DNA from: JAVVHH01 sp963848035
GTDB lineage: Bacteria; Pseudomonadota; Alphaproteobacteria; Acetobacterales; Acetobacteraceae
DNA: 64,000 nucleotides
Assembly (NCBI GenBank): GCA_963848035.1
Contig: CAWKCD010000001.1
Coordinates: forward strand, 3,472,001 to 3,536,000
Reading direction: 5' to 3'
Shown: positions 48,309-61,500 of the stretch, in pieces
How positions within the stretch are numbered: position 1 is the stretch's first letter
How the letters are laid out: every line of letters begins with the position of its first letter
The notes under the pieces: generated by a model
What the model saw: the letters and a program-made list of their open reading frames with translations, nothing else
The model's database searches: none
Told to the model about the DNA's origin: nothing
Translations under genes and position numbers: made by a program

Positions 48309-49213
48309 TCACGCCCGCTGCTCGTCGGGGTGCGGTGCTCCGCTTGATGGCGGAGCGCGGTTACTCGCAGCGGCGAGCCTGCGGGCTGATCGAGGTCGAT
48401 CCGAAGACGGTGCGCCGCGTGCCCTGCCAGGACGATGGCGCGGTGCGCGAGCGGCTGCATAGCCTGGCGGCGGAGCGTCGTCGCTTTGGCTATCGGCGGT
48501 TGGGCATCCTGCTGCAACGGGAGGGCATCCGTATGAACAAGAAGAAGCTGTTTCGGCTGTATCGCGAGGAAGGTCTGTCGGTCCGACGGCGACGCGGCCG
48601 CAAGCGAGCCACGGGCACGCGGGCGCCGATGGCGTTGCCGGGCGGGCCGAACCAGCGCTGGAGCCTGGATTTCGTCTCCGACGCGCTGAGTTGGGGCCGA
48701 CGTCTGCGGATCCTGTGCATCGTCGACGATTACACCCGCGAAGCGCTGGCGCTGGTGGTGGACACGTCGATCGGCGGCCGTCGGCTGGCTCGCGAACTTG
48801 ATGCGCTCATCGCGCGACGCGGCAAGCCGGTGACGATCGTGAGCGACAACGGCACGGAGATGACGTCGCGCGCGATCCTGGATTGGAGCAACCGGACCGG
48901 CGTCGGCTGGCACTACATCGCGCCCGGCAAGCCGCAGCAAAACGGGTTTGTGGAGAGCTTCAACGGCCGGTTCCGCGACGAGTGCTTGAACGAGGAGGTT
49001 TTCACCAGCCTCGCCGAGGCTCGGTTCGTCATCGAGCGCTGGCGCCAAGACTACAACCAGGTCCGGCCGCACTCCGCGCACGGCGGTCTGACACCGGAAG
49101 CGGCAGCTCGTGCCCACGCGGCCGGTCGGCTGCGCGATCTTGGGGGCTCCGCCGCCCGGCCGCTCCCATCCCCAACGAACATCAGTTATCAACCCGCCGG
49201 GCTCTCACAATGA
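48302..49213 (+). CDS. IS3-family transposase OrfB (made by -1 frameshift from OrfA)
   Basis: This is the catalytic DDE integrase part. It is read as a fusion with orfA after slippage at 48299-48305 (Gly-Lys-Lys-Leu-Ile-Thr at the junction). An HTH_21-like segment precedes the rve core with WSLDFVSD (first Asp), IVSDNGTE (second Asp) and GFVESFNGRFRDECLNEE (Glu). The C-terminus is YNQVRPHSAHGGLTPEA and the stop lies 26 bp inside the right end. The frame has no internal stop, so the enzyme should be functional. Confidence 0.92.
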   Translation, partial: KLITPAARRGAVLRLMAERGYSQRRACGLIEVDPKTVRRVPCQDDGAVRERLHSLAAERRRFGYRRLGILLQREGIRMNKKKLFRLYREEGLSVRRRRGRKRATGTRAPMALPGGPNQRWSLDFVSDALSWGRRLRILCIVDDYTREALALVVDTSIGGRRLARELDALIARRGKPVTIVSDNGTEMTSRAILDWSNRTGVGWHYIAPGKPQQNGFVESFNGRFRDECLNEEVFTSLAEARFVIERWRQDYNQVRPHSAHGGLTPEAAARAHAAGRLRDLGGSAARPLPSPTNISYQPAGLSQ

Positions 49214-49241
49214 CTGCGGGACCGAAGGGGGGCAGGTCACG

Positions 49242-49952
49242 CTACAGCCGCTCGATGAAGACGTTGTTCATCCAGCGGCCCCGACCGTCCATCGAAATGC
49301 GCACACCGGCGCTAGTCAGCACCTCGGTAAACCGTGGCGACGTGAATTGGCTGCCCTGATCGCTGTTGAAGATCTCAGGTCGACCGAACCGGGCCAAGGC
49401 CTCCTCCAGCGCCTCAATGCAGAATTCCACATCCATCGTGTTCGATACACGCCAGCTCAGCACCCGCCGCGTCGACCAATCCATCACCGCCACCAGATAG
49501 AGAAATCCGCGCCGCATCGGAATGTAGGTGATGTCGGCGCACCAGACTTGGTTGGGGCGGTTGACCACCAGATTGCGCAGCAAATACGTATAAATTCGGT
49601 GCTCTGAATGCGGAACGGTTGTGCGCGGCCGCTGGTAGATCGCCGCCAACCCCATCTTGGCCATCAGCCGCCGCACCCGCTTACGGCCGACCAGGTGCCC
49701 GCACCGACGAAGATGCCGCGCCATCAGCCGCGTCCCATACCAGGGCGTTTCAATAAACAGCTCGTCCAGCAGCCGCATAAGCGCCAGGTTCTCCGCCGTC
49801 TCCAGAGCTGGCGCCCGGTAAAACGTTGAGCGGCCCATCCCGACCAGCGCGCACTGTCGCGCGATGGACAACTGCGAATGCTCGGGCTCAATCGTCGCCC
49901 GCCTCCGGTCCACGCTCATCGACCGAACGCCTACGCCAAAAATCCCGTTCAA
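49242..49952 (-). pseudogene. OrfB of the older IS3 element, 5' portion
   Basis: This is the DDE transposase N-terminal and central part, with WCADITYIPMRRGFLYLVAVMD (first Asp), FNSDQGSQFTS (second Asp) and NNVFIERL (Glu). It ends at a TAG where a Trp is expected (ERL-W-RSL), exactly at the point where the inner IS entered. The stop is made by pre-existing IS DNA (CTACAGC), so the gene carried the nonsense mutation before, or independently of, the insertion. Confidence 0.85.
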
Positions 49953-50199
49953 CCAGTAATTGGCCGATCTTGGCGTGCAGCTTCTCCAGCTCTCCTTCCC
50001 GCAGCCCCTCTTTGGTGTCGGCCTTCCCCGAGAACACCGCAGCCAACCCCTCGACCGCCTGGCGCTTCCACTCGCTGATCATCGTCTGATGCACGCCGTG
50101 CTTCGTCGCCAGTTGCGCCGTCGTCAACTCACCGCGCAGCGCCTCCAAAGCAACCTTCGCCTTGAACTCCGCCGCATATCGCTTCCTCTTGCCCCTCAT
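49888..50199 (-). CDS. OrfA of the older IS3 element
   Basis: A transposase OrfA of about 103 aa starts MRGKRKRYAAEFKAKVALEAL with a helix-turn-helix (LATKHGVHQTMISEWKRQ). The upstream in-frame ATG at 50232 is less likely. It overlaps orfB (from 49952) in the -1 frame near GGGATTTTTGG, the expected frameshift zone. The frame is intact although its partner orfB is broken. Confidence 0.85.
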   Translation of the reverse strand: MRGKRKRYAAEFKAKVALEALRGELTTAQLATKHGVHQTMISEWKRQAVEGLAAVFSGKADTKEGLREGELEKLHAKIGQLLVERDFWRRRSVDERGPEAGDD

Positions 50200-50268
50200 C
50201 GGGTCCGTCCTCTTCAAAAGGGGGCGAACCAAGCTTAAGCACCTGTCCCGTTCGCTGGGACCACCTCA

Positions 50269-51428
50269 GTTGGACCCGGCCGCCACTCGCCTGCACGCGG
50301 GAGGGAGATCGCCTATACGGGCGCGACGCCGCCGACATGAACGGTATCCTCGTGGCGGCGCTGGCAGCGTTACGCACGACCGCGGCGTGGGGCGTCGCAT
50401 ACGCATACGACCCGGTCCTCTTGCTGTGCACGGACGAAGAGGGCGGGCTTTATCCAGGCATCCCGTATTTGGCCGAGCAGCGGCTGATCGAGGGGCACCT
50501 GCTCTCCTTCAACGGCAGCGCGGCGCCGCGCATCTGCGCCGGCTGCTTCGGCAGTTTCGACCTACTGACTTTTCTGAGCGGTGCGGACGTTGAGACAGGC
50601 GGGGTGCGGCTGAGAGGCGACGTCAGTCTCACCTATGTGGTCGGCGAGCTGCAAGGCGGCGTCGGCACACTGGCGCTGATGAACGAGGGGCTGCGGGCCG
50701 ATTACTTCGTCAATTCGGAGCCGACCGACCTACAGGCGCTGACGATGGATGCGACCGCCTTCACCTTCATCATCGAGCTGGTCGGGAACACGCGGCATCT
50801 GTCCAAGCGTGAGGAGGCGGTCGACGCGATTGCCGCGGCCTGCGACCTGATCCCGCGGCTGAACGCGATGCGGTTCTCCGGCGCGCCCTCGGTCGAGCAT
50901 GAAGGGAGCAACCGGGTGCATGTCGGCGTGATGCATGGCGCGCTGGGCCGCGACCTGCTTGAGTGGCGTCCGCCGCAAGTCTCGGATTTCGTGCGGATCA
51001 TGGGTTCGGGCCGCTACGCGCCGGGCCAGACCGAGGCGGGCGCGCTGGCGGCCATGCGCCGCGAATTGGCGGCGTTGCAGCAGCGCTTTCCAGGCATGAT
51101 GGCGACGCTCACGCCCGAACACATGCGGGGCAGCCCGGTGATGCCGTCTTTCGAAGTGGCGAAATCGAGCCGGATCGTGCAGGCGATCAACGCCGCCTAT
51201 CGCACGGTGTGCGGTACCGAGCAGCCGACCGGGGCGATCACGCCGCCGGGCTACTACGGCACCGATGCCGGCCATCTGTATCGGGTCGGCGGCATGGAAG
51301 GCATCGTGTGCGGACCCGGCGGCCGCTTAAACACCATGCCGGACGAGCCGATCGATATCGTCGATTTCCTCGACATGGTCAGGGTCTACCTGCTGGCCAT
51401 CTTGGAGATATGCGAACTCGCGGAATGA
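50269..51428 (+). pseudogene. M20-family amidohydrolase (ArgE/DapE-like), 5' end removed at the IS boundary
   Basis: The frame is open from the IS end. It reads WTRPPLACTREGDRLYGR, then DAADMNGILVAALAALR (metal-bridging Asp) and LCTDEEGG (catalytic Glu), and continues to 51428 with EHEGSNRVHVGVMHGALGRD in the dimerisation part and GYYGTDAGHLY near the end. The family's N-terminal metal ligand (H-x-D) and roughly 80-100 residues are missing, so the enzyme should be inactive. An internal ATG at 50337 would make a 363-aa product without that site. Acetylornithine deacetylase and a peptidase are equally possible ancestors. Confidence 0.78.
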
Positions 51429-51507
51429 CGGCGGATCGAGCGCATCGCGCGTCTGCGTAGTTTCCGAGGCTTCCGGCCGCCGATTATCCGACGATACGGT
51501 CTGCCGC

Positions 51508-53940
51508 ATGGATACGCCGATCGCACCGCAATATTCCGGATCACGCAGCTCGACGGGCGGGATCGCCACGGTCGACCAGTTCTCGCTGAATGCCGAGGAC
51601 GTCCGTTTGATCGACGCCTACTGGCGAGCCGCCAACTACTTGTCGGTCGGCCAAATCTACCTCTACGACAATCCGCTGCTACGCGAGCCTTTGACCCTGT
51701 CGCACGTGAAGCCGTTGGTCGTCGGGCATTGGGGCACGTCGCCGGGTCAGAATTTCATCTACGTGCACCTGAACCGCATCATCAAGCGATGCGATCTCGA
51801 CATGTTCTATATCTCCGGCCCCGGCCATGGCGGCCCGGCGCTGGTCGCCAATACTTATCTCGAGGGTAGTTACACCGAGATATACCCGAACATCACGCAA
51901 GACGAAGCCGGGCTGAAGAAGCTGTTCACCCAGTTCTCGTTCCCCGGCGGCATATCCAGCCACGTCGCGCCGACGACGCCGGGTTCGATCCATGAAGGCG
52001 GCGAGCTCGGCTACTCGCTCAGCCATGCGTTCGGCGCCGTGTTCGACAATCCCGACCTGATCGTCGCCTGCATCGTCGGCGACGGCGAGGCGGAAACCGG
52101 CCCGTTGGCGACGGCGTGGCAATCCAACAAGCTGCTCAATCCGATCAGCGACGGCGTCGTGCTGCCGATCCTGCATCTCAACGGCTTCAAGATCAGCAAC
52201 CCCACCATCCTTGCGCGGATCGAGCACGAGGAGCTCGAGCATTTCATCCTGGGCTGCGGCTGGACACCCTATTTCGTCGAAGGCGACGACCCGGAGACGA
52301 TGCACCGGCTGATGGCGATGACGCTCGACCAGGTGATCGAGGACATCAAGACGATCCAGGAGAAGGCACGGTCATCGCCGGACGCGAGCCGTCCGCGTTG
52401 GCCGATGATCGTGCTGCGTTCGCCCAAGGGGTGGACCGGCCCGAAGATGGTCGATGGGTTGAAAGTGGAGGGAACCTTCCGTTCGCACCAAGTGCCGCTG
52501 CTGGTCGACGCGGCACATCCCGAGCACGTCGCGCAGCTCGAGAGCTGGATGCGAAGCTACAAGGCCGAGGAGTTGTTCGATCAGGGTGGCCGTCTGATTC
52601 CCGAATTGGCCGCGCTCGCGCCGGAGGGCAATCGCCGCATGGGCGCGAACCCGCATACCAATGGCGGCGCGCTGCTGCGCGACCTGGTGATGCCTGATTT
52701 CCGCGTGCATGCGGTCGACGTGCCGGCGCCGGGTTCGGTGATGGCGAAGGACACCTCCGTGCTGGGGAAGTTCTTTCGCGACGTCTCGGCCCTGAACGCG
52801 TCGCCGCGCAATTTCCGCATCTTCGGACCGGACGAGACGTTGTCGAACATGCTCGGTGCGGTGTTCGAAGTGACCAATCGCCAGTGGGATGCGAGCGAGG
52901 TCGCCGACGACGAATTCCTCGCGCCGGAGGGTGGCGTGCTCAACTCCATGTTGAGCGAGCACCAATGCGAAGGCTGGCTCGAGGGCTATCTGCTGACCGG
53001 TCGGCACGGCGTGTTCAACAGCTACGAGGCGTTCATCCGCATCGTGGATTCCATGTTCAGCCAGCACGCGAAATGGCTGAAGGTGACGTCGGAATTGCCA
53101 TGGCGCCGCAACATCGCTTCGCTGAACTACCTTCTGGCGTCACATGTCTGGCGGCAGGATCATAACGGCTTCACGCATCAGGATCCCGGGTTCCTGGACC
53201 ACGTGATCAACAAGAAGGCCGAAATCGTCCGCGTGTACCTACCGCCGGATGCAAACTGCCTGCTGTCGGTGTTCGATCACTGCTTGCGCAGCCGCCATTA
53301 TGTGAACGTCGTCGTGGCCGGCAAGCATGCGCTGCCGCAATGGCTGACGATCGAGGCGGCGGTCATTCATTGCACGCAGGGCCTGGGCATCTGGCAATGG
53401 GCGAGTAACGACCAGGACGGCGAGCCGGACGTCGTGATGGCCTGCTGCGGCGACACGCCCACGCTCGAGATCCTCGCCGCGGTCTGGATCTTGCGCCGAC
53501 AACTGCCGGAGCTAAGGATCCGCGTGATCAACGTCGTCGATCTCATGCGGCTGCAGCCCTGCGCCGAACATCCGCACGGGCTCAGCGAGACCGATTACGA
53601 CCAGCTCTTCACCACCGACAAGCCGATCGTGTTCGGTTTCCATGGCTATCCGTGGCTGGTGCATCGGCTCACCTATCGCCGCACCAACCGCAACCTCCAC
53701 GTCCGTGGCTACAAGGAAGAAGGCACGATCACGACGGCCTTCGACATGCGGGTGCAGAACGAGCTGGACCGGTTCCACCTGGTGCAGGATGTGGTCGACC
53801 ACGTGCCGGGTCTGGGCAGCAAGGGCGTCTACTTGAAGCAGGCCATGCGCGACAAGCTGATCGAGCATAAGCACTACATCGACAAGCACGGGGAGGACCT
53901 GCCGGAAATCCGGAACTGGAGTTGGGGGTCGACTCCGTAA
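51508..53940 (+). CDS. xfp: Phosphoketolase (xylulose-5-P / fructose-6-P)
   Basis: This thiamine-diphosphate enzyme splits xylulose-5-P or fructose-6-P with phosphate to acetyl-phosphate. It is 810 aa, the family length. The hallmarks are GHWGTSPGQNFIYVHLNR, SGPGHGGPALVANTYLEG, the TPP motif VGDGEAETGPLATAW and HNGFTHQDPGF. The C-terminal domain ends EIRNWSWGS. No acetate kinase or phosphotransacetylase gene adjoins in the window; those could be elsewhere. It converges with pgm, 11 bp apart. Confidence 0.95.
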   Translation: MDTPIAPQYSGSRSSTGGIATVDQFSLNAEDVRLIDAYWRAANYLSVGQIYLYDNPLLREPLTLSHVKPLVVGHWGTSPGQNFIYVHLNRIIKRCDLDMFYISGPGHGGPALVANTYLEGSYTEIYPNITQDEAGLKKLFTQFSFPGGISSHVAPTTPGSIHEGGELGYSLSHAFGAVFDNPDLIVACIVGDGEAETGPLATAWQSNKLLNPISDGVVLPILHLNGFKISNPTILARIEHEELEHFILGCGWTPYFVEGDDPETMHRLMAMTLDQVIEDIKTIQEKARSSPDASRPRWPMIVLRSPKGWTGPKMVDGLKVEGTFRSHQVPLLVDAAHPEHVAQLESWMRSYKAEELFDQGGRLIPELAALAPEGNRRMGANPHTNGGALLRDLVMPDFRVHAVDVPAPGSVMAKDTSVLGKFFRDVSALNASPRNFRIFGPDETLSNMLGAVFEVTNRQWDASEVADDEFLAPEGGVLNSMLSEHQCEGWLEGYLLTGRHGVFNSYEAFIRIVDSMFSQHAKWLKVTSELPWRRNIASLNYLLASHVWRQDHNGFTHQDPGFLDHVINKKAEIVRVYLPPDANCLLSVFDHCLRSRHYVNVVVAGKHALPQWLTIEAAVIHCTQGLGIWQWASNDQDGEPDVVMACCGDTPTLEILAAVWILRRQLPELRIRVINVVDLMRLQPCAEHPHGLSETDYDQLFTTDKPIVFGFHGYPWLVHRLTYRRTNRNLHVRGYKEEGTITTAFDMRVQNELDRFHLVQDVVDHVPGLGSKGVYLKQAMRDKLIEHKHYIDKHGEDLPEIRNWSWGSTP

Positions 53941-53951
53941 CGGGAGCCGCG

Positions 53952-55588
<1,637 letters not shown>

Positions 55589-55592
<4 letters not shown>

Positions 55593-58500
55593 GTCGCTCC
55601 CAAGGTGACGTTGACGGTGTGGACGGCGCCGTCATCGCAGAGCGGCAGCGGCACAGGCGACGGCGCGCCGTCCAACGTCACCGAAGCGACGCCTTGCCCC
55701 ACATGGGATGGGTTCTCGACGGCGATGACATAGCGTGCGGAGCGCCAGGCGATGGTCACCTCGAAGCGCGGCCAGTCCGGCGGGATGCACGGCGCGATGT
55801 GCAGCCGGTCGCCGCGGATGCGGATGCCGAGGATGCTCTCGATCCCGGCCCGCTGCAGCCAACCGGCCGAGCCGGTGTACCAGGACCAGCCGCCGCGGCC
55901 GACATGGGGCGGCTCGGCGTAGACGTCGGCGACGACCGCGTAGGGCTCGACCTTGTAACGGTCGAGTTCGGCTCGGGTGCGCGTGCGGTTGATCGGGTTG
56001 AGCATGGCGAACAGGGAAGCTGCCTTAGCACCGTCGCCCAGGGCGGCGAAAGCCATCAGCGTCCAGATTGCGGCATGGGTATACTGGCCGCCATTCTCGC
56101 GGACGCCCGGCGGATAGCCCTTGATGTAGCCCGGATCGGACGTCGTCTTGTCGAAAGGCGGCGTGAACAGGAGCACGAGCCGATCCGCTTCGCGCACGAG
56201 ATCGCGGTCCACGGCCGCCATCGCGGCGGCAGCGCGGCCGGGCTCCGCGACGCCGGACAGGACGGCCCAGGATTGCGCGATGGCGTCGATGCGGCATTCC
56301 GTATCGATGTGCGACCCCAGCGGCGTCCCGTCGTCGAAATAGGCGCGCAGATACCACTCGCCGTCCCACGCGCGCTCGAGCGCCGGCGCCAGGGCCGCCG
56401 CGTGCGCGCGCCAGGCCGAAGCGTGCGCGTCGTCGTGCCGCGCGTCGGCCAGCTCGGCGAAGTCGAGCAGCGCCTTGTGCAGGAACCATCCGAGCCACAC
56501 GCTCTCGCCGGTGCCGCCTTCGCCGATGCGGCTCATGCCGTCGTTCCAATCGCCGGTGCCGATCAGCGGCAGGCCATGCGGGCCGACGGCGAGACTATGG
56601 TCGAGCCCGCGGGCGCAATGGTCGAACAGGGTTCCGCTTTGCTCGGCGATCTCCGGCAGGAAGAAGCGGTCGTGCTCCTCGGATGTGAGCACCGCGGCCG
56701 ACAGGTATTGCACCGGTTCGTCGAGCACCGCCGCGTCACCGGTGGCATCGACATAGTGCGCGACCGTGGTGGCGAGCCAGGCGCAATCGTCGGAGATGCG
56801 GGTCCGCACGCCGCGGCCGGATTCCGGCAGCCACCAATGCTGCACGTCGCCCTCAAGGAACTGCCGCGACGCCGCCCGCAGCAAATGCTGCCGGACCAGC
56901 GCGGGCGAGGAGGCCGTCAATGCCATCCCGTCCTGCAATTGGTCGCGAAATCCATAGGCGCCGCTCGCCTGGTAGAACCCGGCGCGCGCCCAGACTCGGC
57001 TCGAGAGTGTCTGATACAGCAGCCAGCCGTTCAGCATGATGTCCATGCTGCGGTCGGGCGTTTTGACGACGACGGCGCCCAGCACCTCCGCCCACCGGCG
57101 ATGCACCGACTCAAGCACGTCGTCGAGGTCGGCGGTTCGATAGTGCATCAGCAGCCGGCGCGCGTCCTCGGCAGTGGCAGCTTGACCGAGGAAGAAGACC
57201 AACTCCACCCGGCCGCCCGGCGGCAGTTCGACCGTCGTGCGCAGCGCCGCGCATGGATCCATGCCGGCGCCGACCGCGCCGTCGAGCGGGCCGGCTGCGC
57301 CGGCCGGAGCGGAGACGTCGCCATTGCGCCCAAGGAATGAGCGCCGGTCGGCCGTCCAGCTCGTCTGGCGGCCGGCGAGGTCGGCGAACGCCACGCGTGT
57401 CCCGGTGGATGCGGCCCAGGCGTTGCGCGCGAACATCGCCTTGGTCTGGCTGTCGATCTCCGTGATGACGAAAGCCGCGGTCGCGGTCCGAGACGGCCCG
57501 AGCACCCATTCGGCATAGGCGACGAGTGAGATCGATCGCGCGCGGCCCGATCCGTTGTGCAACTCGAGCCGCGAGATCTTGATTGGGTCGGCCACGGGCA
57601 CATGCTGCAGCAACCGAGTGGTGATCCCGAACGCGGTCCGTTCGAAACGGCTGTAACCGTGGCCATGCGTGGCGACATAGGTCGCGGCCAGATCCTGGCG
57701 GGGCGACGCGGTGGGGGACCAGCACTCCTGCGTCACCTCGTCGAACAGGTAGAACGCCTCGCCGGAACGATTGGTCACCGGGTCGTTCGACCAGGGGGTG
57801 AGCTGGTTCTCTCGGCTGTTGCCCGCCCAGGTGAAGCCGCTCCCCTCGGCGGCGACTTGGAAGCCGAAGCCTGGGTTGGCGATGACGTTGATCCAAGGGG
57901 CCGGGGTCGTCTGGCCGGGACCGAGGACGATGACGTATTCGCGCCCGTCCTGGGCAAAACCGCCCAATCCGTTGCCAAGTTCAAGCGAGGGCAGAGGAAG
58001 GGTTTCGGCCTTGGCTGCGATCCGTTTGCTCGGCGTGCGCTTCTCCGGCGCAGTCGCCGGCGGCAGCCGATCGAGCTGTTCGGCAAGGCCGCCACGATTA
58101 CCCCGGAGCACGACGCGGGCGGCCGACGCCAACAATGCGCAGGTCTCCGCAGCGACGAGATCGGCCCGCAACAGCGTGACGGCGCCGCGGCCAGGCCCAG
58201 TGGCGCGCGGCTGCGCACGCATCAACGCCTCGAGCGCGACCTGGAGCTCCTGCGAGTAGGACGCCGCATGTTCGTTCAGGATCACGAGGTCGACCGCGAG
58301 TTGCTTGAGGCGCATGTATTCGTGCGCCAGAAGCAGTTCGCGGGCGAGATCGAGATCGGCGCCGTCGCTGATCCGCAGGAGCAGGATCGGCAGATCGCCG
58401 GAGATCGACTGGCCCCAAAGCGCCGATTGCGGCCCGGCGCCCTGCATGATCGCCGCCGACGAGGCGCGCAGCGCAGGCCCGGCGAACAGCATATGCCCGG

Positions 58501-61500
58501 CAAGGCGCTGGAACAGGTCGGCCTCGCCGGGGCTGATCCCGAGATGGCGCATCTGCACCTGCGCCTGCGTCCAGGCGAGGGTGGACGCGCGGTCGAACGC
58601 GGCGACGTCGCGATGCTTGTCGACGATTCCGAGCAGCAGCTCGCGCGATGGCGCCACGGCGGTCCAGAACGAGGCGCGCACCGTGGCGCCGGGCTGGATC
58701 GTCAAGCGGCAGCGGAGCGCGAGTACCGGGTCCAATACGATGCCGACGCTGCCCGATAGCGGGGCCGTCAGCGATACGGGATTGCGCAGCCCGCGGCCTC
58801 GCCCGACGAACCGCGCCCGATCGCTCTCGAACTCAATGGCGCCGTTCCCGTCGGCTACGACGAGGTGCGCGGCCCAAATCTCGGGCTCCGTCGGCGTCCG
58901 GCGCCGCCGCGTCGCCACGAGCGCGCGATATTCCGGCAGGTACTCGGTCTGGACGAACAGCTTGGCGAAGGCGGGATGTGCAATGTCGGCAGCCGGGGCG
59001 ATGAGAGCGGGTTCGGCGTAGCAGGTGATCTCGATCTCTCGCATGGTGGGGCCGCTATTGGACAGCGAGATCCGGCGCACTTCGGCGTCGTGCTCCGCCG
59101 AAACGAGGACGTCCATCACCGTCGTCAACGTGCCGTCCCGCCGGGCAAATTCCGCGCGATCTTCCCGGAACGCTACTTCGTATTCGTCGGGCTCGACGCC
59201 GATGGGCTGCAATCCGGCCGACCAGACCTGACCGCGAACGACATCCCGCAGGTAGACGTAGGACCCCCAATCGTCGAGCGTGGGGTCTTCCCGCCAGCGC
59301 GTCACGGCCAGATCCTGCCAGCGGCTGTAGCCCGACCCGGCGGCTGTCAGCATGACGGCATAGCGTCCGTTCGAGAGCAGGTGCGTCGCCGGCGCCGGGC
59401 TGTGCGCGCTCTCGAAATGACGGCCGCCCAGCGGCACGACGACGCGGTTCGACCGGTGCTTGTTCTCGGCCGGCAGTGGACGCGCGATCGGCAGGTCCTG
59501 CGGCGCGCGCTCCTGGAGCAGCAGCTCCGTCGCCAGGATCAGCGGGTCGGCGTGGAAGCGCGATCGCATGATCCCGCCCAGCACCGCGTCCGCCAGGGCG
59601 ACGATCGTCATGCCCTGATGGTGCGCCATGAACGCCCGCACCAGCGCGACGGTTTGTCCCTCGGGCACGCGGGTTTCGGTGTAGTCGAGCGCTTCGTAGA
59701 AGCCGTAGCGGGCGCGCCCGCCGAAGCCGGCGATGACGCGGAAGTTGAGCACCGCGGCCTTCGGATCGACCATCGCGGCCAGGGCCGTCGCATACGGCGC
59801 CACCACCACATCCTCGCCGAGGCCGCGCTTCAGCCCGAGGCCGGGCACGCCGAAATTGGAGTATTGGTAGGTGTATTCCAGGTCGCGGACGTTGTAGGCG
59901 GATTCCGAGACCCCCCAGGGGACCTTTCGTTCCCGGCCAAAGTCGATCTGCCGTTGCACCACCAGTTCGTTCGTCCGCTCGAGCAGGCTGCCTGCGGGGG
60001 CGCGCATCACGAGTGACGGCATCAGATATTCGAACATCGACCCCGACCAGGACACGAGCGCCGCGCCCTCCGCAGCCTGGATCATCGCGCGGCCCAGACG
60101 GAACCATTGGCGAGCGGGAATGTCGCCTTTGGCGATCGCGACGAAGACGGCGAGTCGCGCCTCGGACGCGAGCAGGTCGTAGCAATTGGTGTCGATTACG
60201 CCGTCGGCGACGAGATAGCCGATGGAGAGCAGTTTGCGCGCGTCGCTGCGCAGGAAGTCGAACTCCATTGCCAGCGCCATTGCGCGGGCGGCCCGCTCGA
60301 GGGCCTCGAGCCGCTCCTGAAGCTTGCCGGAAAAATCGAGGTCGCGATGATGGCTCTCGGCAGTGCGGCCGACCGCCTCGATCCAGAAAGCGAGATCGGC
60401 GCCTTGATCGTCGGCGAGCGCCCGTGCCAGGTCTGCGCCGATGCGGATCTCGGCCGGCAGCCGCTTCGGCGGCGAGTGCGCGCCGGGGTGGCGGACGCAT
60501 GTCGCGAGTGATTCCAGCGATGCATCGAGGGCGGTCCGTTGCGCCGCGAGTACGGCGGTGTCGGCGTGCAGTCGGTCCTTCTCGGCGCAGGCCAGAAGCA
60601 GGGCATCCTCCGCGCCGGCGCCGAACGATGCGGGCACCGGCCGCTCCAGCCACTCACGGCACGCGCTGGCGACCGCGATGAGGTGACCGGCGAGGTTACC
60701 ACTGTCGACGGTGGAGACGTATCTCGGCTCGAGGGGCCGCAAATCCTGCGTGTCGTACCAGTTGTAGAAATGGCCTTTGAAGCGTTCCATCCGCTCCATC
60801 GTGGCGAGGGTCGCCTCGAGCCGATCGACCGTTTCACTCAGCCCGATCCAGCCGAAATCGCGCGCGCTGACCGCGGAGAGCAGATACAGGCCGATGTTTG
60901 TGGGAGAGGTCCGATGCGCCACGACCGGCGCCGGGTCCTCCTGGAAGTTGTCGGGCGGTAGCATGTGATCGTCGGCCACGACGAATGTCTCGAAGTAGCG
61001 CCAGGTGCGCCGTGCCGTCATGCGCAGCGACTGGATGTCGCTGTCCGAAGCCCGGAGCCGGCGCGGAAGGCCCGAGCGGCGGCTCGCCCAGAGCGCGATT
61101 CCCGGCGAGGCCGCCCAAGCGAGCGCGAACGGCAGCGCGACCAGCCACACTGCTCGTGGTCCCGACAGCGCGACGGCCATGGTGAAGGCGGCGAGAACCG
61201 GGGCTCCGGCCATCCGTCGATAAATTCCGCCCAGTTCGAGCTGCGGCTTGTCCGCGGTTTGCGCCGCGGTCACCCATTGGAGCAGGTGGCGGCGGGTCAC
61301 GAACACGCGGCTGAGCGTGCGGAGGATCGCGTCGCCCATCAGCGAGGCTTGATGGGCGACGAACACGACGTTGAGCGCGGCAAGCGTCGCGGCTTGCCCG
61401 AAGCTGCCGCTGAGACGGTCCAGGTAATTGCGCCAGCTGATCCACTGGCGCGGCGGCGCGATGGCCGGCAGGACGGGCAACAGGGCAGGCAAGGCGATGC

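Larger units (their letters stand above)
47984..49239 (+). mobile_element. Intact IS3-family (IS407-group-like) insertion sequence
   Basis: This 1256-bp element has ends starting TGACCTGCCCCC on both sides (left at 47984; right as the complement ending 49239). It is flanked by the direct 4-bp repeat CGCT (47980-47983 and 49240-49243), the duplication length of the IS407 group. It encodes orfA and orfB linked by a -1 frameshift site. It lies inside the orfB of the older IS3 element. All parts look intact, so it may be active or recently moved. Confidence 0.92.
47724..50268 (-). mobile_element. Older IS3-family element, decayed and interrupted by a second IS
   Basis: The ends match as TGAGGTGGTCCC (left, 47724) and its complement GGGACCACCTCA (right, ending 50268). 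Without the inner element it is about 1.29 kb, a normal IS3-family size. Its transposase reads on the minus strand: orfA at 49888-50199 and orfB from 49952, split at 49240/47983 by the inner IS. Two in-frame stops (at the insertion point and at about 47892) show it is dead. No target duplication is visible at the outer ends (GAT against GTT), so flanking DNA may have been rearranged. The right end abuts a 5'-truncated peptidase. Confidence 0.85.

Noticed and set aside
50337..51428. A complete 363-aa peptidase starting at the internal ATG
   Set aside because: The conserved frame continues upstream to the IS end (EGDRLYGR before DAADM), so this ATG is an internal codon of a truncated gene.
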